The notes beneath the pieces were generated by a model. It saw only the letters and a program-made list of their open reading frames with translations, made no database searches and had not been told where the DNA came from. The position numbers and the translations under genes were made by a program. From Flavobacterium sp. Sd200 (GTDB lineage Bacteria; Bacteroidota; Bacteroidia; Flavobacteriales; Flavobacteriaceae), in assembly GCF_009826935.1 (NCBI RefSeq), contig NZ_WUMN01000001.1, forward strand, positions 558,001 through 622,000: 64,000 bases of DNA. Reading direction: 5' to 3'. Positions 34,590 to 44,066 of the stretch are shown here, in pieces. Each line of letters starts with the position of its first letter. Position 1 is the first letter of the stretch.

Positions 34590-35612
34590 TTATACTTTAC
34601 TCGAAGCTCTAAACTGTATTTTGGTATGCAGTAATAATGTTTTTTGTTTAGGTACTGCCTTAGTTTTTATTACTTCGGCCAAATTGGTAAGTGCCAAAAA
34701 GCCTATATCTGTTGCCGGTTGCCTAATGGTAGATAGGGGAGGGTTTAGCGCAAAGGCAATATCGGTGTTAGAAAACCCTATAACTGCTATTTCATTCGGT
34801 ACTTTAATTTTGAGTTTTGCCAAAATACCCAATGTGCGTGTGGTAATAATATCTGTTGCACCAAAAATGGCATCAGGTTTACCGCCCGACGATCTAAGTT
34901 TTTTGATCCAATGGCCTATCTTTTCATCTAAAGACTCTATATCTTCGAGATTACAGGAAATTTTAAAATCAGGATCGTATTGTATATCATTTTTTTTCAG
35001 CGCTTCCTGAAATCCCCTAAAGCGGGGATGGTTTTCTCCAAACTGTTCTGCGGTAATAAACACAATCCTTTTACGGTCTTTTTTAATAAGGTGTTGTGTG
35101 GCTTTTAAAGCTCCCATGTATTCATCAACTCCTATTTTTACAGTCTCCAATTCGCAGCTAATGCGGTCAAAAATTATAACCGGGCAGCAGTTTTTTATTA
35201 TTGATGAAATGAAAGATATATTAGCAGATGCATCAACCGGAGCTATTAAAATTCCGTCTACGCCCCTTGATATTAAGGTTTCAAGACAGGATTTTTCGGT
35301 ATCTGTATTTTCAAAGCTCTGCATAATAACAATATCATAGCCAGTTTGCAGCGATGCTTTTTGGATGCCATCCAGCACCTGCGAAATAAAAGTGTTATTT
35401 ATGGAGCAAACTATTACGCCAACTGTGTTTGTTTTGCCGTTCTTAAGGCTGGTGGCTACTTTGTTTGCTCTGTAATTGTTAGTATTTGCAAAATCAATTA
35501 CGCGCTGTTTGGTTAGCGGACTTATTTCGCTAATATCATTTAAAGATTTTGAAACAGTAGACACAGATAGTCCCAAAGCCTTTGCAATATCTTTAATGGT
35601 AATATTTGCCAT
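34590..35612 (-). CDS. LacI family transcriptional regulator
   Basis: A 340-residue repressor or activator. The N-terminal HTH and hinge are textbook LacI (ITIKDIAKALGLSVSTVSKS, hinge NYRANKVATSLKNGKTN), followed by a periplasmic-binding-protein-like sensor domain (VGVIVCSINNTFISQVLDGI to the end). Effector is unknown, most likely a sugar or oligosaccharide of the pectin pathway. The gene is placed inside the locus, after susD and before the deacetylase, so it is probably in the same transcription unit and autoregulated through the susC promoter, where a LacI-like palindrome is seen at 40683-40696. That link is inferred from context and motif only. Confidence 0.92.
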   Translation of the reverse strand: MANITIKDIAKALGLSVSTVSKSLNDISEISPLTKQRVIDFANTNNYRANKVATSLKNGKTNTVGVIVCSINNTFISQVLDGIQKASLQTGYDIVIMQSFENTDTEKSCLETLISRGVDGILIAPVDASANISFISSIIKNCCPVIIFDRISCELETVKIGVDEYMGALKATQHLIKKDRKRIVFITAEQFGENHPRFRGFQEALKKNDIQYDPDFKISCNLEDIESLDEKIGHWIKKLRSSGGKPDAIFGATDIITTRTLGILAKLKIKVPNEIAVIGFSNTDIAFALNPPLSTIRQPATDIGFLALTNLAEVIKTKAVPKQKTLLLHTKIQFRASSKV

Positions 35613-35644
35613 AGCATAATTGTCTTAAAGGTTAAATTCAATGC

Positions 35645-35663
35645 ACAGGCAAATAATGCCTGT
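35645..35663. other. Hairpin between susD and the lacI gene
   Basis: ACAGGCA (35645-35651) pairs with TGCCTGT (35657-35663) around a 5-nt loop, in the 82-nt gap after susD. There is no U-run, so it is more likely an mRNA-processing or stability element that lowers downstream expression than a full terminator. Confidence 0.5.
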
Positions 35664-35694
35664 ACATCAAATTTTCTAACCCAATTCATGTTGT

Positions 35695-37377
35695 TTATTG
35701 AGGATATCCCTCGTTTTGTTCTAACACAGCTTCCCTGTTCCTCTCAATTTCAGAATAAGGAATAGGCAACAGGTTGTGATGAGGCTCAATATCATTGTAA
35801 TAAGTATTAAAACGTGTAACCCTGTCATACAACAATCCAAGGCGGTTTAAGGTTAGCCTCCTTTTTTCTTCCACACCAAACTCTCTCATCCTTTCATCAA
35901 GAATATAATCGATGTTTACTGCCGATGGTGCCACATTACCGGCATTAGAGCGCGAGCGAACCACATTAATATCAGCCGCTGCCGCGGTTGTATTATTAAG
36001 GCGATAGTAAGCCTCTGCGCGTATGAGGTAGGTTTCAGCCAGCCTGAACATATACTGGTCTGTATATGTGCCACCTGCTGTTGCATCTTTTAATAAAAAT
36101 GTACTTGCGTTTTGATACAGGTTCGCAGGATGGTCAAAAGGTGTGGTTACCTTACTTTGATAAGCATAAAAGGCACGGCTTGGAACGGTAATACCAGCAG
36201 GAGGATTCTCGGTAGAGATTATTTGCCCGTATAGTGGAGAGGCAGGATTGGTTGCCTTAAATTCTCTAACAAAATTGTGATTAGCGTTTCTTATGTCATT
36301 AGTCCAGTCGCTTTGCCATATAGTGTTGCTAAAATATACTGTAGATATTGCCCAACCAATGCCACGGCCACCTGTATAATCTCCTATGGGCCAGCTAAAC
36401 GGACGGCTTCCGTTTATTACAATATCCCTGACAGACGGTGCGTGGTGCCTTTCATAAAGCGGTGCACCTGTTCTGGTAGTGGTTACGGCAGCACCGCCCG
36501 GCACATCAGTTTCAAACTGTATTACCCAAAGTGCCTCTGTATTAGACGCATGGTTTTGGTTATTGCGCTGAAAAAGATCCCAGTACACATCGCCCGGTTG
36601 TACACTTATTCTGTTTCCAAACCTTTGGGTCATAAGCCCTGTAGAAGGGTCGTCTATTACCACTGTAGCGGCATCTACTGCGTTTTGATATTGTCCTGCT
36701 GCAAGATATACTTCAGACAGTAAATGGCGAGCCACAAGTTTGTGCACCTGCCCCGGGCTTACCTGTGCTTTTGTACGCAGGTTTTCGGCGGCAAACTGCA
36801 AATCGAGTATTGTTTGGTTTAAAACTTCTTCTTTTGTGGCTCTTACAAAGTCGAGTTTGGGTTCATAAACAGCCTCTGTAATTAAAGGCACACCACCATA
36901 TAAATATACCAGTGTACGATAGCTAAATGCCCTGAAATATCTCGCTTCGGCTTCAACTAAAATTTTTTGCTCATCGGTCATTTCCGATTCGCCTATTTTA
37001 TCCAGTATAATATTAGCTTCAGATATTATCTTAAAAAAGTTTACCCAGTGCACTACGGCAACACTGTTGCTGTCGCCATAAGGGTTCATAGCTCCTTCAT
37101 AATTTGTAAATCGCAGCACATCGGGCTGGCCGTCAAAAACAAGGTCGGTTCCATAAATGTAGTCCATGTTGTTGCGGTCGCCTTTAGAGTAGAACTCGAA
37201 ACGAACCCTATCATACAAATAATTGAGCGACATTTTAAAATCGTCATAAGTGTTCAGAGCATTAGAAGCCGCTAAAAAATCCAAAGGCTCTTCTTCAAGA
37301 AAGTCTTTTTCGCAGGATGTAGATACCATCAGTGCGGCTAAAAGTGGAAGTATTATATATTTTTTCATAGTCTTCAT
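35695..37377 (-). CDS. susD: SusD/RagB family outer-membrane glycan-binding lipoprotein
   Basis: Surface lipoprotein that forms the lid of the SusC channel and captures oligosaccharides. The lipobox is MVSTSC (Cys22 from the ATG at 37377; a second ATG at 37368 would also fit). The N-terminal SusD-like block is EKDFLEEEPLDFLAASNA, helical TPR pairs follow (LVEAEARYFRAFSYRTLVYLYG and HKLVARHLLSEVYLAAGQY), and the C-terminal signature reads RLAETYLIRAEAYYRL with DERMREFGVEEKRR. The 560-residue length is standard. It begins 3 nt after the susC stop codon, the usual coupled pair. The bound glycan is probably a rhamnogalacturonan fragment, judging from the downstream enzymes. Confidence 0.95.
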   Translation of the reverse strand: MKTMKKYIILPLLAALMVSTSCEKDFLEEEPLDFLAASNALNTYDDFKMSLNYLYDRVRFEFYSKGDRNNMDYIYGTDLVFDGQPDVLRFTNYEGAMNPYGDSNSVAVVHWVNFFKIISEANIILDKIGESEMTDEQKILVEAEARYFRAFSYRTLVYLYGGVPLITEAVYEPKLDFVRATKEEVLNQTILDLQFAAENLRTKAQVSPGQVHKLVARHLLSEVYLAAGQYQNAVDAATVVIDDPSTGLMTQRFGNRISVQPGDVYWDLFQRNNQNHASNTEALWVIQFETDVPGGAAVTTTRTGAPLYERHHAPSVRDIVINGSRPFSWPIGDYTGGRGIGWAISTVYFSNTIWQSDWTNDIRNANHNFVREFKATNPASPLYGQIISTENPPAGITVPSRAFYAYQSKVTTPFDHPANLYQNASTFLLKDATAGGTYTDQYMFRLAETYLIRAEAYYRLNNTTAAAADINVVRSRSNAGNVAPSAVNIDYILDERMREFGVEEKRRLTLNRLGLLYDRVTRFNTYYNDIEPHHNLLPIPYSEIERNREAVLEQNEGYPQ

Positions 37378-37380
37378 AGT

Positions 37381-40380
37381 TTAAAAAGTAATATTGACAC
37401 CTACAGAATAACTTTTCATTACCGGCCTGCCATTCTCGTCAAGTCCCTGTCCGGTTTCAGGATCCCAGCCTTTCCATTTTGTCCAGGTAGCAAGGTTTTT
37501 GCCGCTAACAAAAAGGCTTACATCAGAAACCCCTAACTGTTTAACCAGTTTTTGATTGAAGTTATAGGATAGCGATACATCCTGAAGCCTTATAAAGCTA
37601 CGGTCACGATACACTGGTGTGCTTATAGATGGTGCTACAATAGATCTTGGGAATTCTCCATTGGGGTTGCGGGGCGACCAGTAGTCTATATCAGAAAAAT
37701 AATTGTATCTAACCGAGTTGTCATTACGCAATCCGCCAACGCTTGTAGGCAGCATATTGCCAAGATAGCCGTCTTTGCCTCCTTGTATAGAGTTAAAGAA
37801 TATGTTCAGGGTAAAGCCTTTGTAGGTTACAGTATTAAGTAAACTTACACGATAGGCCGGGTTAGTTTGTCCCAGTATAACGCGGTCATCGGCTGTAATT
37901 TGCCCATCGCCGTTAACGTCTACTATTCGCTGCGTTCCTGGGCTGTAACCGCTCGGAATATCATCGCCTATCTGATAGATACCGTCATATTTATAACCAA
38001 ATATTGCCCCTGTTGACTGGCCTATAAAAAGCCCTGCCGATGTAAGGTCGTCTTCGCGCCCATCACCGTCAATATCTTCACCTGTTAAAGCAATAATCTC
38101 ATTCTTGTTCGTAGAAAAATTGGCGGTTGTACTCCACGAAAAGTCTTCACCTTTAATATTTTGCGATGTTAGCTGTATTTCAAGCCCTTTGTTCTGTACT
38201 TCTCCCACGTTTGTTAGTATACTTTGTATTCCAACCAAGGCCGGTAGAGGAACACTAAATACAAGATCATCCGTTTTGTTTCTATAGTACTCTACTGTAC
38301 CCGAAAGCCTTTTATTGAACAGCCCAAAATCCAATCCAAAGTTTAAGCCGATGTTTTTTTCCCAACGCAGGTTAGGATTTTCCAGCCTCGTGGCATTCTG
38401 CCCAAAAACAGGGGTACCGCCGTCGCCATATACATAGCTCCTGCCACGGCCAAAAGTAGGAAGCGATTGATAACGGCCAAGTGTATTACCTGTAGCCCCA
38501 TAGTTAGCCCTTACTTTTAAAAAGTTGAGTGTTTTGTTGTCTTTTAAGAATGATTCCTCAGATACGATCCAGCCCAAAGCCGCTGAAGGGAATATTGCCC
38601 ATTTTTCATTCTTTGCAAATACCGAAGCTCCGTCTCTTCTAACAGTGGCTGTTAAAAGGTATCGGTCTTTAAATTTGTAGTTAACACGTGCCATTTGATA
38701 GTTAAGGGCTTCTCTCCATGCTCCTGAATTAGCAAACTGATTGATGCCCTGTTCCAGGCTGTTATAGCCCATTATTAAAGAGGATATGTCTGATGAGTTA
38801 GACTCTGTTATAGTGCTTTCTCTTTCAATGGCTCCATACAGCAGGGTTACATCTATATCATGCCTGCCAAAGTTGCGCTTGTAGTTTACAATGTTGTCCA
38901 GTGTATAATCATTATAACGGGTGTGGTTCTTGTATGCAGCACCCGTCAAGCCGGCATCATATTTACTTGCACCAAAGTTTTCGCTTATTCTGTAGTTGTT
39001 ACCATAATTTACACGATAAGTTAGGCCCTTAAGAAAAGGAAAGTTTACTATGCCATAAAAATTGCCAAAGAAATCATTCTGTGTAGAGTGGTTTTCTACA
39101 TCGTATGTTAAGAATGGGTTTTGTATATTGGTTCCCGTAGGCGCCGGAATAAGGTTGCCGTTTTCATCATACGGGACTAAAAAAGGAGCCTGCCTTATAA
39201 GTGCATCAAGATCGGGCTCTGCGCCGCTATAATCATTAAACGCAGCAAAAGACTGTACACCAACGGTTAACCAATCGGTAGCTTTGCTTTCAAGGTTTAC
39301 CCTGATGTTCTTACGTTTAAAGTTGTCATTTATTATAAAACCTGCCTGATCTGTTAATCCTGCCGAAATAAGATAATTTACATTATCTGCACCTCCGGAC
39401 ACACTTACTTCATGTTTTTGTATCTCACCCGGATTTGTGCCCGCATCCCACCAGTCAAAATTATTATCTCTAATATTGTTATTTTCATCCAGCATAAAAC
39501 GATCCATACGGGTTGTTATATCAAAAGCCGGGTTAGGAGTAGTATAATCAGGGGCTAAAAAAGCTTCGTCATAATACAAATCCCTAACTTTTTCTAAAAA
39601 TTCATCTCTGTTTAGTGGCCTTAGTTTAGTAGCGGGGGTTTGAGAGGCATAGCTCCAGCTATAGGTAATTTTTGGTTTACCTTTTTTTCCTTTTTTGCTG
39701 GTAATCAGTAATACTCCATTACCAGCCTGAGAACCATAAACAGTAGCTGAACTGGCATCTTTAAGTACTTCTATAGATTCTATGTCGTTAGGGTTAATAG
39801 AGGCAAGAGTACCGCTGTACGGAATTCCGTCAAGTACTATAAGTACGCTTCCATTACCGCTAATGGTATTATTTCCCCTAATTTGTATAGATGGGTTTTG
39901 TCCGGCAGAGTTTACCTGACCTATATTTAAACCCGGAACCGTCCCCTGCAAACTTTGGATAATATTTACGTTTGGTGCTTTCCTGAAGGCTTCGAGGTTA
40001 GCACTGGATACTGCACCTGTAAGGTCTTTTTTCTTCTGTGTACCATAACCCACCACAATTACTTCCTCAAGGGTTTTGATGTCAGGATCCATTCTTACAT
40101 TTAGCGATGTTTGCTCGGCAACAGCTACAGTTTTTTTTGCGTAGCCTATAAAGGAGAATTCCAGTTCAGGGTTTTGAACACCCGAAGGAATGGTTATAGT
40201 AAAATTACCATCCATATCGGTTACGGTCGCAACCGATGTGCCTGAAATAAATATATTAACACCGGGAATTGGAAGGTTTTGCTCGTCATGAACAACCCCG
40301 GTTATTTCTTTGTCCTGCGCTTTTACACTCCAGGAAAACAGAAGTATAAACGAAAAAAATAAAGTAATTTTATTAATCAT
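37381..40380 (-). CDS. susC: SusC/RagA family TonB-linked outer-membrane receptor
   Basis: TonB-dependent channel that imports oligosaccharides. The signal peptide is MINKITLFFSFILLFSWSVKAQ. A carboxypeptidase-regulatory-like domain follows (ITGVVHDEQNLPIPGVNIFI), then a TonB-box-type segment before the plug (LEEVIVVGYGTQKKKDLTGA), the plug (IQIRGNNTISGNGSVLIVLD, VLKDASSATVYGSQAGNGVL) and the 22-strand barrel ending MKSYSVGVNITF. The 999-residue length is typical. It has no extra N-terminal STN domain, so signalling through an anti-sigma factor is unlikely; control is by the HTCS and/or LacI proteins of the locus. A 374-nt region upstream holds a predicted promoter, a palindrome and a terminator-like hairpin. 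Confidence 0.95.
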   Translation of the reverse strand: MINKITLFFSFILLFSWSVKAQDKEITGVVHDEQNLPIPGVNIFISGTSVATVTDMDGNFTITIPSGVQNPELEFSFIGYAKKTVAVAEQTSLNVRMDPDIKTLEEVIVVGYGTQKKKDLTGAVSSANLEAFRKAPNVNIIQSLQGTVPGLNIGQVNSAGQNPSIQIRGNNTISGNGSVLIVLDGIPYSGTLASINPNDIESIEVLKDASSATVYGSQAGNGVLLITSKKGKKGKPKITYSWSYASQTPATKLRPLNRDEFLEKVRDLYYDEAFLAPDYTTPNPAFDITTRMDRFMLDENNNIRDNNFDWWDAGTNPGEIQKHEVSVSGGADNVNYLISAGLTDQAGFIINDNFKRKNIRVNLESKATDWLTVGVQSFAAFNDYSGAEPDLDALIRQAPFLVPYDENGNLIPAPTGTNIQNPFLTYDVENHSTQNDFFGNFYGIVNFPFLKGLTYRVNYGNNYRISENFGASKYDAGLTGAAYKNHTRYNDYTLDNIVNYKRNFGRHDIDVTLLYGAIERESTITESNSSDISSLIMGYNSLEQGINQFANSGAWREALNYQMARVNYKFKDRYLLTATVRRDGASVFAKNEKWAIFPSAALGWIVSEESFLKDNKTLNFLKVRANYGATGNTLGRYQSLPTFGRGRSYVYGDGGTPVFGQNATRLENPNLRWEKNIGLNFGLDFGLFNKRLSGTVEYYRNKTDDLVFSVPLPALVGIQSILTNVGEVQNKGLEIQLTSQNIKGEDFSWSTTANFSTNKNEIIALTGEDIDGDGREDDLTSAGLFIGQSTGAIFGYKYDGIYQIGDDIPSGYSPGTQRIVDVNGDGQITADDRVILGQTNPAYRVSLLNTVTYKGFTLNIFFNSIQGGKDGYLGNMLPTSVGGLRNDNSVRYNYFSDIDYWSPRNPNGEFPRSIVAPSISTPVYRDRSFIRLQDVSLSYNFNQKLVKQLGVSDVSLFVSGKNLATWTKWKGWDPETGQGLDENGRPVMKSYSVGVNITF

Positions 40381-40556
40381 TTTTTATGTTTTATAGTTAT
40401 ACAATTGATTTTTTCGACTGATAATTCCAGTCCCTTAGCTGAGGTTTTAAATTTGCTGTACCTGCTGTAATAGTTATTCATCTTGTTATAATTCATGCTT
40501 GTTATTGGATTTATTTTCTATTAATTAAATTCACTATATCGATTTCGTTTTCGTTT

Positions 40557-40580
40557 GAAAAAAAAACTCCTTTTCAGGAG
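40557..40580 (-). terminator. Terminator-like hairpin in the region upstream of susC
   Basis: On the minus strand CTCCT-GAAA-AGGAG (40580-40567) is followed by ten T. The stem is only 5 bp. It lies between the GH2 stop and the susC start, so it either ends GH2 transcripts or acts as an attenuator in a susC leader. The rest of the 374-nt gap holds AT-rich sequence, a palindrome and a promoter. Confidence 0.4.
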
Positions 40581-40682
40581 ATTCTTCACAGGATTTGAAA
40601 ATTATAAGTCAATATTATAGCTGCCCGCTAAATCGTCATGATTTTACAGGTATAGTACACGATATAATTTTCGTATTTTTTA

Positions 40683-40696
40683 GGGAAGCGTTTCCC
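40683..40696. promoter_or_regulatory. Candidate LacI-family operator
   Basis: GGGAAGCGTTTCCC is palindromic at 12 of 14 positions with a central CG, the form of LacI-family operators. It lies directly downstream of the start point (about 40700) predicted for the minus-strand promoter at 40707-40734, a position suited to repression. The cognate protein would be the LacI regulator encoded at 34590-35612. Confidence 0.45.
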
Positions 40697-40706
40697 AAGT
40701 GGGGAG

Positions 40707-40734
40707 CAAAACTATAAGGATGTTGCTCCCCAAA
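40707..40734 (-). promoter_or_regulatory. Predicted promoter upstream of susC, overlapping a hairpin
   Basis: On the minus strand TTTG (40734-40731), 16 nt and TAGTTTTG (40714-40707) match the Bacteroidetes pattern with a spacer one short of the usual range. The same bases form a 9-bp inverted repeat (GGGGAGCAA 40701-40709 with TTGCTCCCC 40723-40731) just after the GH2 stop, which may be a GH2 3'-end structure instead. Confidence 0.35.
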
Positions 40735-40754
40735 ATTTAATCAGATTACCTTTT

Positions 40755-43700
40755 CTAGTTTACTTTTTCATAGACTTCAACTTCTACAATACGCAACTGT
40801 CCTTTACCATCGGCGGCGTTGGGATCTTTATACAGGTCCAGCTCTTTATTGCCTGTAATTTCTATGATCTCGCCATAAGCATCTTTATCCTGGCTTTGTC
40901 CTTTTAGCTGAATCTTTACAAAACGGCCTTTTGTTGGTTTTACAGGTATCGATATATATCCAAGACTCTTTTCAGTATCGCCGCTGTACACCTCTTTGCC
41001 ATCAACAGATATGATAATAGGATAGCTTCGCATCCTCCAGCCTGTAAGTTTTAGTTCTATCTCGCTTATTTCTGCATCACGCTCCAGCTCATAAGTAATC
41101 CATCCGGTTTTTATGTCGCCGTTATTTGTCCATTCGCTTAGCTCGTTGTCATCAAAGCTTTGTTTTACTTTATCAGTATTAGTATCTGTAAGTGCCCCCA
41201 CAATTTTTATTGCTTTGCGGCTTTCTTTATAAGATGCACCTTTTGGCGTTGCCCCCCTTTGCAGGTTAGAAGGCTGGTGGTTGCCGCTAATGTATCCTGA
41301 TAATCCGTTCTTTTGTTTAGCTGTTACGGTTGTAAAGCCAATAGATGCAGGTGTTAAGCCCTTTGCTGTTGCACTTAATGTTATTTTGCCCGCTTTGTTT
41401 GTAGAGCGTATAAGTACTCTGTTTACACCACATTCTACCGGAAGTATTTTCGACAGTATGTAGTTGTCTTTTCCCTGTGCTATACCGCCACGCCATTCGG
41501 CAGGGCCATTCAGTTCAAAAGATATGGCATCATTTGCCAATGGGCAACGGTTCCCCTGTGCGTCTACCACTTCAACCTGAACAAGTGCAAGATCGCCACC
41601 ATCGGCTTTAAAACCATCAGGAGCATGCATTTCAGTAAGTTTTATGGCTGCCGGTTTTCCTGCAGTTTTAATTTTAGCGCGGCTAAGTTCTTTTTTATTA
41701 GCGTCATAACTTACTGCCTCTATAGTACCTTCCTGCCATTTAATATCTTTAAAGGTGAATAAAAACCCGTTGCTGCGTTCTCCCATCCCCTGCGACTTGC
41801 CATTTACAAACAGCTCTGCCTGCTCTCCTGACGATACTGCGTAAACATCCTTCACCACATCCGGAGTATAATTCCAATGGCCTACAAGGTGCGTGCGGTA
41901 GTTTTCAACATCTACCCATCCGTCCCACATTACCTGATGGGCATAAAAAGCATCTTTGGCTATGCGCATGGCATCTACCTCGCCGCTGCGCCTGTAGTTT
42001 TCCACACCCCTAAAGTGCGTGTTAGAGTCAGAGAATATAATATTTACTCCCCCAGAACTAACCCTTGTACCTGTGCCGGGACGCACCCTGTAATAATCCC
42101 ACCAGGTTGAAACATCTGCCCTAACAAAAGAATCCTGGTTTTGGTTGTAGGCACGGGCATCTTTCTTTTGGCTTGTGTTCGTTACAGTTGACTTATATTC
42201 GTTAACACCCTCGCCATTTTTATGAAAAGGGTAGGAGTAGTCGTCCCAGTATTTGCGAAGTGCCTCATCACGGCAGTATTCTGTTGCCCACATAGGTATA
42301 TGGGCACTTTTGTTTATATAGAGCATTTCGCCGCCATATTCGGCAATTTGACTATCCAGCATTTCGCGAGATCCTATGGCACGTCCTCCAAACGGGTCAT
42401 ATTTATCGCGTATGGCTTTCATTTCCGCCATGTGTTCTTCAGATATCGATTCGTTACCGCACTCATAAAAAATAATACTTGGGTTGTTGCGGTTGTATAT
42501 AATAGCATCACGCATTAGCAGTGTGCGCAGTTCCCAGCGGCGGCCCTCTACATCTTTTTCAGAATCTCCTGCGGGCATGGCCTGCATAAGCCCCACACGG
42601 TCACAGCTTTCCACATCCTGTTTCCATGGTGTTACGTGCATCCAGCGCACAAGGTTTGCATTGCTGTCTACCATTAGCTTGTTACTATAATCGCTTAACC
42701 AGGCCGGCACGCTCATGCCCACGGCAGGCCACTCGTTACTGGTGCGCTGTGCATATCCTTTCATTTGTATTACACGGTCGTTAAGCCATACCATACCATC
42801 GGCAAAACGTGTTTTCCTAAATCCGGTGCGTGTGTTTACCACATCTACAGGTCTATTGTCTACATAAAGTGTTGTGTAAATATTGTACAGGTAGCCATAT
42901 CCCCAACTCCAAAAATTAAGATTGCCTATTTCTTCTTCTGCCGATAAAACTGCTGTTTCACCCGGTTTAAGTGTTTTATTTGTGCCGGAAAATGTTTTTA
43001 CTACTTTGCCATCCATATCTTCTACTTTAACTTCATAGCGTATGTTTTTGGATGTGTTATGCTCGTTGCGCACTTCCGATTCGGCGCGGATAATAGCCGT
43101 TCTGTTACTAATATTTATCTGTTTGGCATATACATAAGTACCCGTAGTACCCAAATTGCTGTAAAGAGGTAATGTTTGATATACTCTGTCTTTTACATGC
43201 AGGTACACATTTTTAGGAATACCGCCATAGTTGGCATTAAAGTTCTTGTCGTTCCATTGGTAGTTAGACTGTGTGGCACGCTCTTTATATTTCCAGGAGT
43301 TGTCTATGCGTGCAGCTATTATATTGTCTTTACCGTTTGGGTTAAGATAATCTGTTACATCAAGCCCGACAGCCATTACACCATTTTCGTGTATACCGAT
43401 TGATTTTCCGTTGATGTAAAACTCTCCCCCGAAGCGTATGCCTTCAAATTCAATGAACACTTTTTTGCCCTTAGCTTCTTTAGGCAATGCAAAATGCTTG
43501 CGGTACCATACTATAGATGTGCTAAGGCTGTCTATAGGCAGTTTAAAAGCTTCGTCTTCGTTAAAAGCGCGCGGTAAGGTTACTTTTTTCCATGAGGTGT
43601 CGGCCAGTTTTGGGTCGGCACCGTTGGTCACTTCCCCTACATTTACCAGCCACTCACTATTAAAGTTGTATTTTAACTGTTGGTTTTTAGATTGCGATAA

Positions 43701-43766
43701 AAGTTTGTCGGTATTGAAAAATAATACTAAAAATGTAAGAGCTATTACTCTTAAATGCTTGTCCAT
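40755..43766 (-). CDS. Glycoside hydrolase family 2 (beta-galactosidase/galacturonidase-like)
   Basis: Large exported exo-glycosidase, 1003 residues with a signal peptide near MDKHLRVIALTFLVLFFNTD. Domain order: sugar-binding jelly roll (about 70-210, FEGIRFGGEFYINGKSIG), Ig-like (to about 320), TIM barrel with acid/base E439 in FYECGNESISEEH and nucleophile E496 in WATEYCRDEA, a DUF4982-type domain (AELFVNGKSQGMGERSNG), an invasin-like domain (VQVEVVDAQGNRCPLAND) and a C-terminal F5/8 discoidin-like binding domain (GWITYELERDAEISEIELKL). The family covers beta-galactosidases, beta-glucuronidases and beta-galacturonidases; with a PL11 lyase in the locus, action on galactan side chains or on lyase products is likely but not proven. 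It lies between HTCS and susC. Confidence 0.88.
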   Translation of the reverse strand: MDKHLRVIALTFLVLFFNTDKLLSQSKNQQLKYNFNSEWLVNVGEVTNGADPKLADTSWKKVTLPRAFNEDEAFKLPIDSLSTSIVWYRKHFALPKEAKGKKVFIEFEGIRFGGEFYINGKSIGIHENGVMAVGLDVTDYLNPNGKDNIIAARIDNSWKYKERATQSNYQWNDKNFNANYGGIPKNVYLHVKDRVYQTLPLYSNLGTTGTYVYAKQINISNRTAIIRAESEVRNEHNTSKNIRYEVKVEDMDGKVVKTFSGTNKTLKPGETAVLSAEEEIGNLNFWSWGYGYLYNIYTTLYVDNRPVDVVNTRTGFRKTRFADGMVWLNDRVIQMKGYAQRTSNEWPAVGMSVPAWLSDYSNKLMVDSNANLVRWMHVTPWKQDVESCDRVGLMQAMPAGDSEKDVEGRRWELRTLLMRDAIIYNRNNPSIIFYECGNESISEEHMAEMKAIRDKYDPFGGRAIGSREMLDSQIAEYGGEMLYINKSAHIPMWATEYCRDEALRKYWDDYSYPFHKNGEGVNEYKSTVTNTSQKKDARAYNQNQDSFVRADVSTWWDYYRVRPGTGTRVSSGGVNIIFSDSNTHFRGVENYRRSGEVDAMRIAKDAFYAHQVMWDGWVDVENYRTHLVGHWNYTPDVVKDVYAVSSGEQAELFVNGKSQGMGERSNGFLFTFKDIKWQEGTIEAVSYDANKKELSRAKIKTAGKPAAIKLTEMHAPDGFKADGGDLALVQVEVVDAQGNRCPLANDAISFELNGPAEWRGGIAQGKDNYILSKILPVECGVNRVLIRSTNKAGKITLSATAKGLTPASIGFTTVTAKQKNGLSGYISGNHQPSNLQRGATPKGASYKESRKAIKIVGALTDTNTDKVKQSFDDNELSEWTNNGDIKTGWITYELERDAEISEIELKLTGWRMRSYPIIISVDGKEVYSGDTEKSLGYISIPVKPTKGRFVKIQLKGQSQDKDAYGEIIEITGNKELDLYKDPNAADGKGQLRIVEVEVYEKVN

Positions 43767-43828
43767 GGTTTGTAATTAAATAGGGTTACTATATAGTATA
43801 ATGCTGAAATGACGATGATCGATAATGT

Positions 43829-43862
43829 AAACGAAAACGATATTGTTAACAGGGCAAATGTA
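43829..43862 (-). promoter_or_regulatory. Predicted GH2 promoter with adjacent AAACGAAAACGA motif
   Basis: On the minus strand TACATTTG (43862-43855) fits the -7 consensus. Directly downstream, AAACGAAAACGA (43830-43841 on the plus strand) would cover the start point; the same 12-mer occurs in inverse orientation before susC at about 40545-40556. It is a possible shared regulator site. The whole 300-nt gap 43767-44066 shows no gene. Confidence 0.35.
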
Positions 43863-44066
43863 AAACATGAGTAAAAAATGAGCCTGTAAAATTGTCCCGA
43901 ATTACGGGTAAAAACAGACCAACCTCTTGTTTTGGAAGAATAAACGTGAATATTTTGTTGTTTTTTTATTGGATATAAAAAAAAGTAAAAATATTTTTTA
44001 GAATTATTGAACGTTAAATTTGCAACGATTTTAGGGTTGTTGATGCATTGAAAAGACGTATCAATT

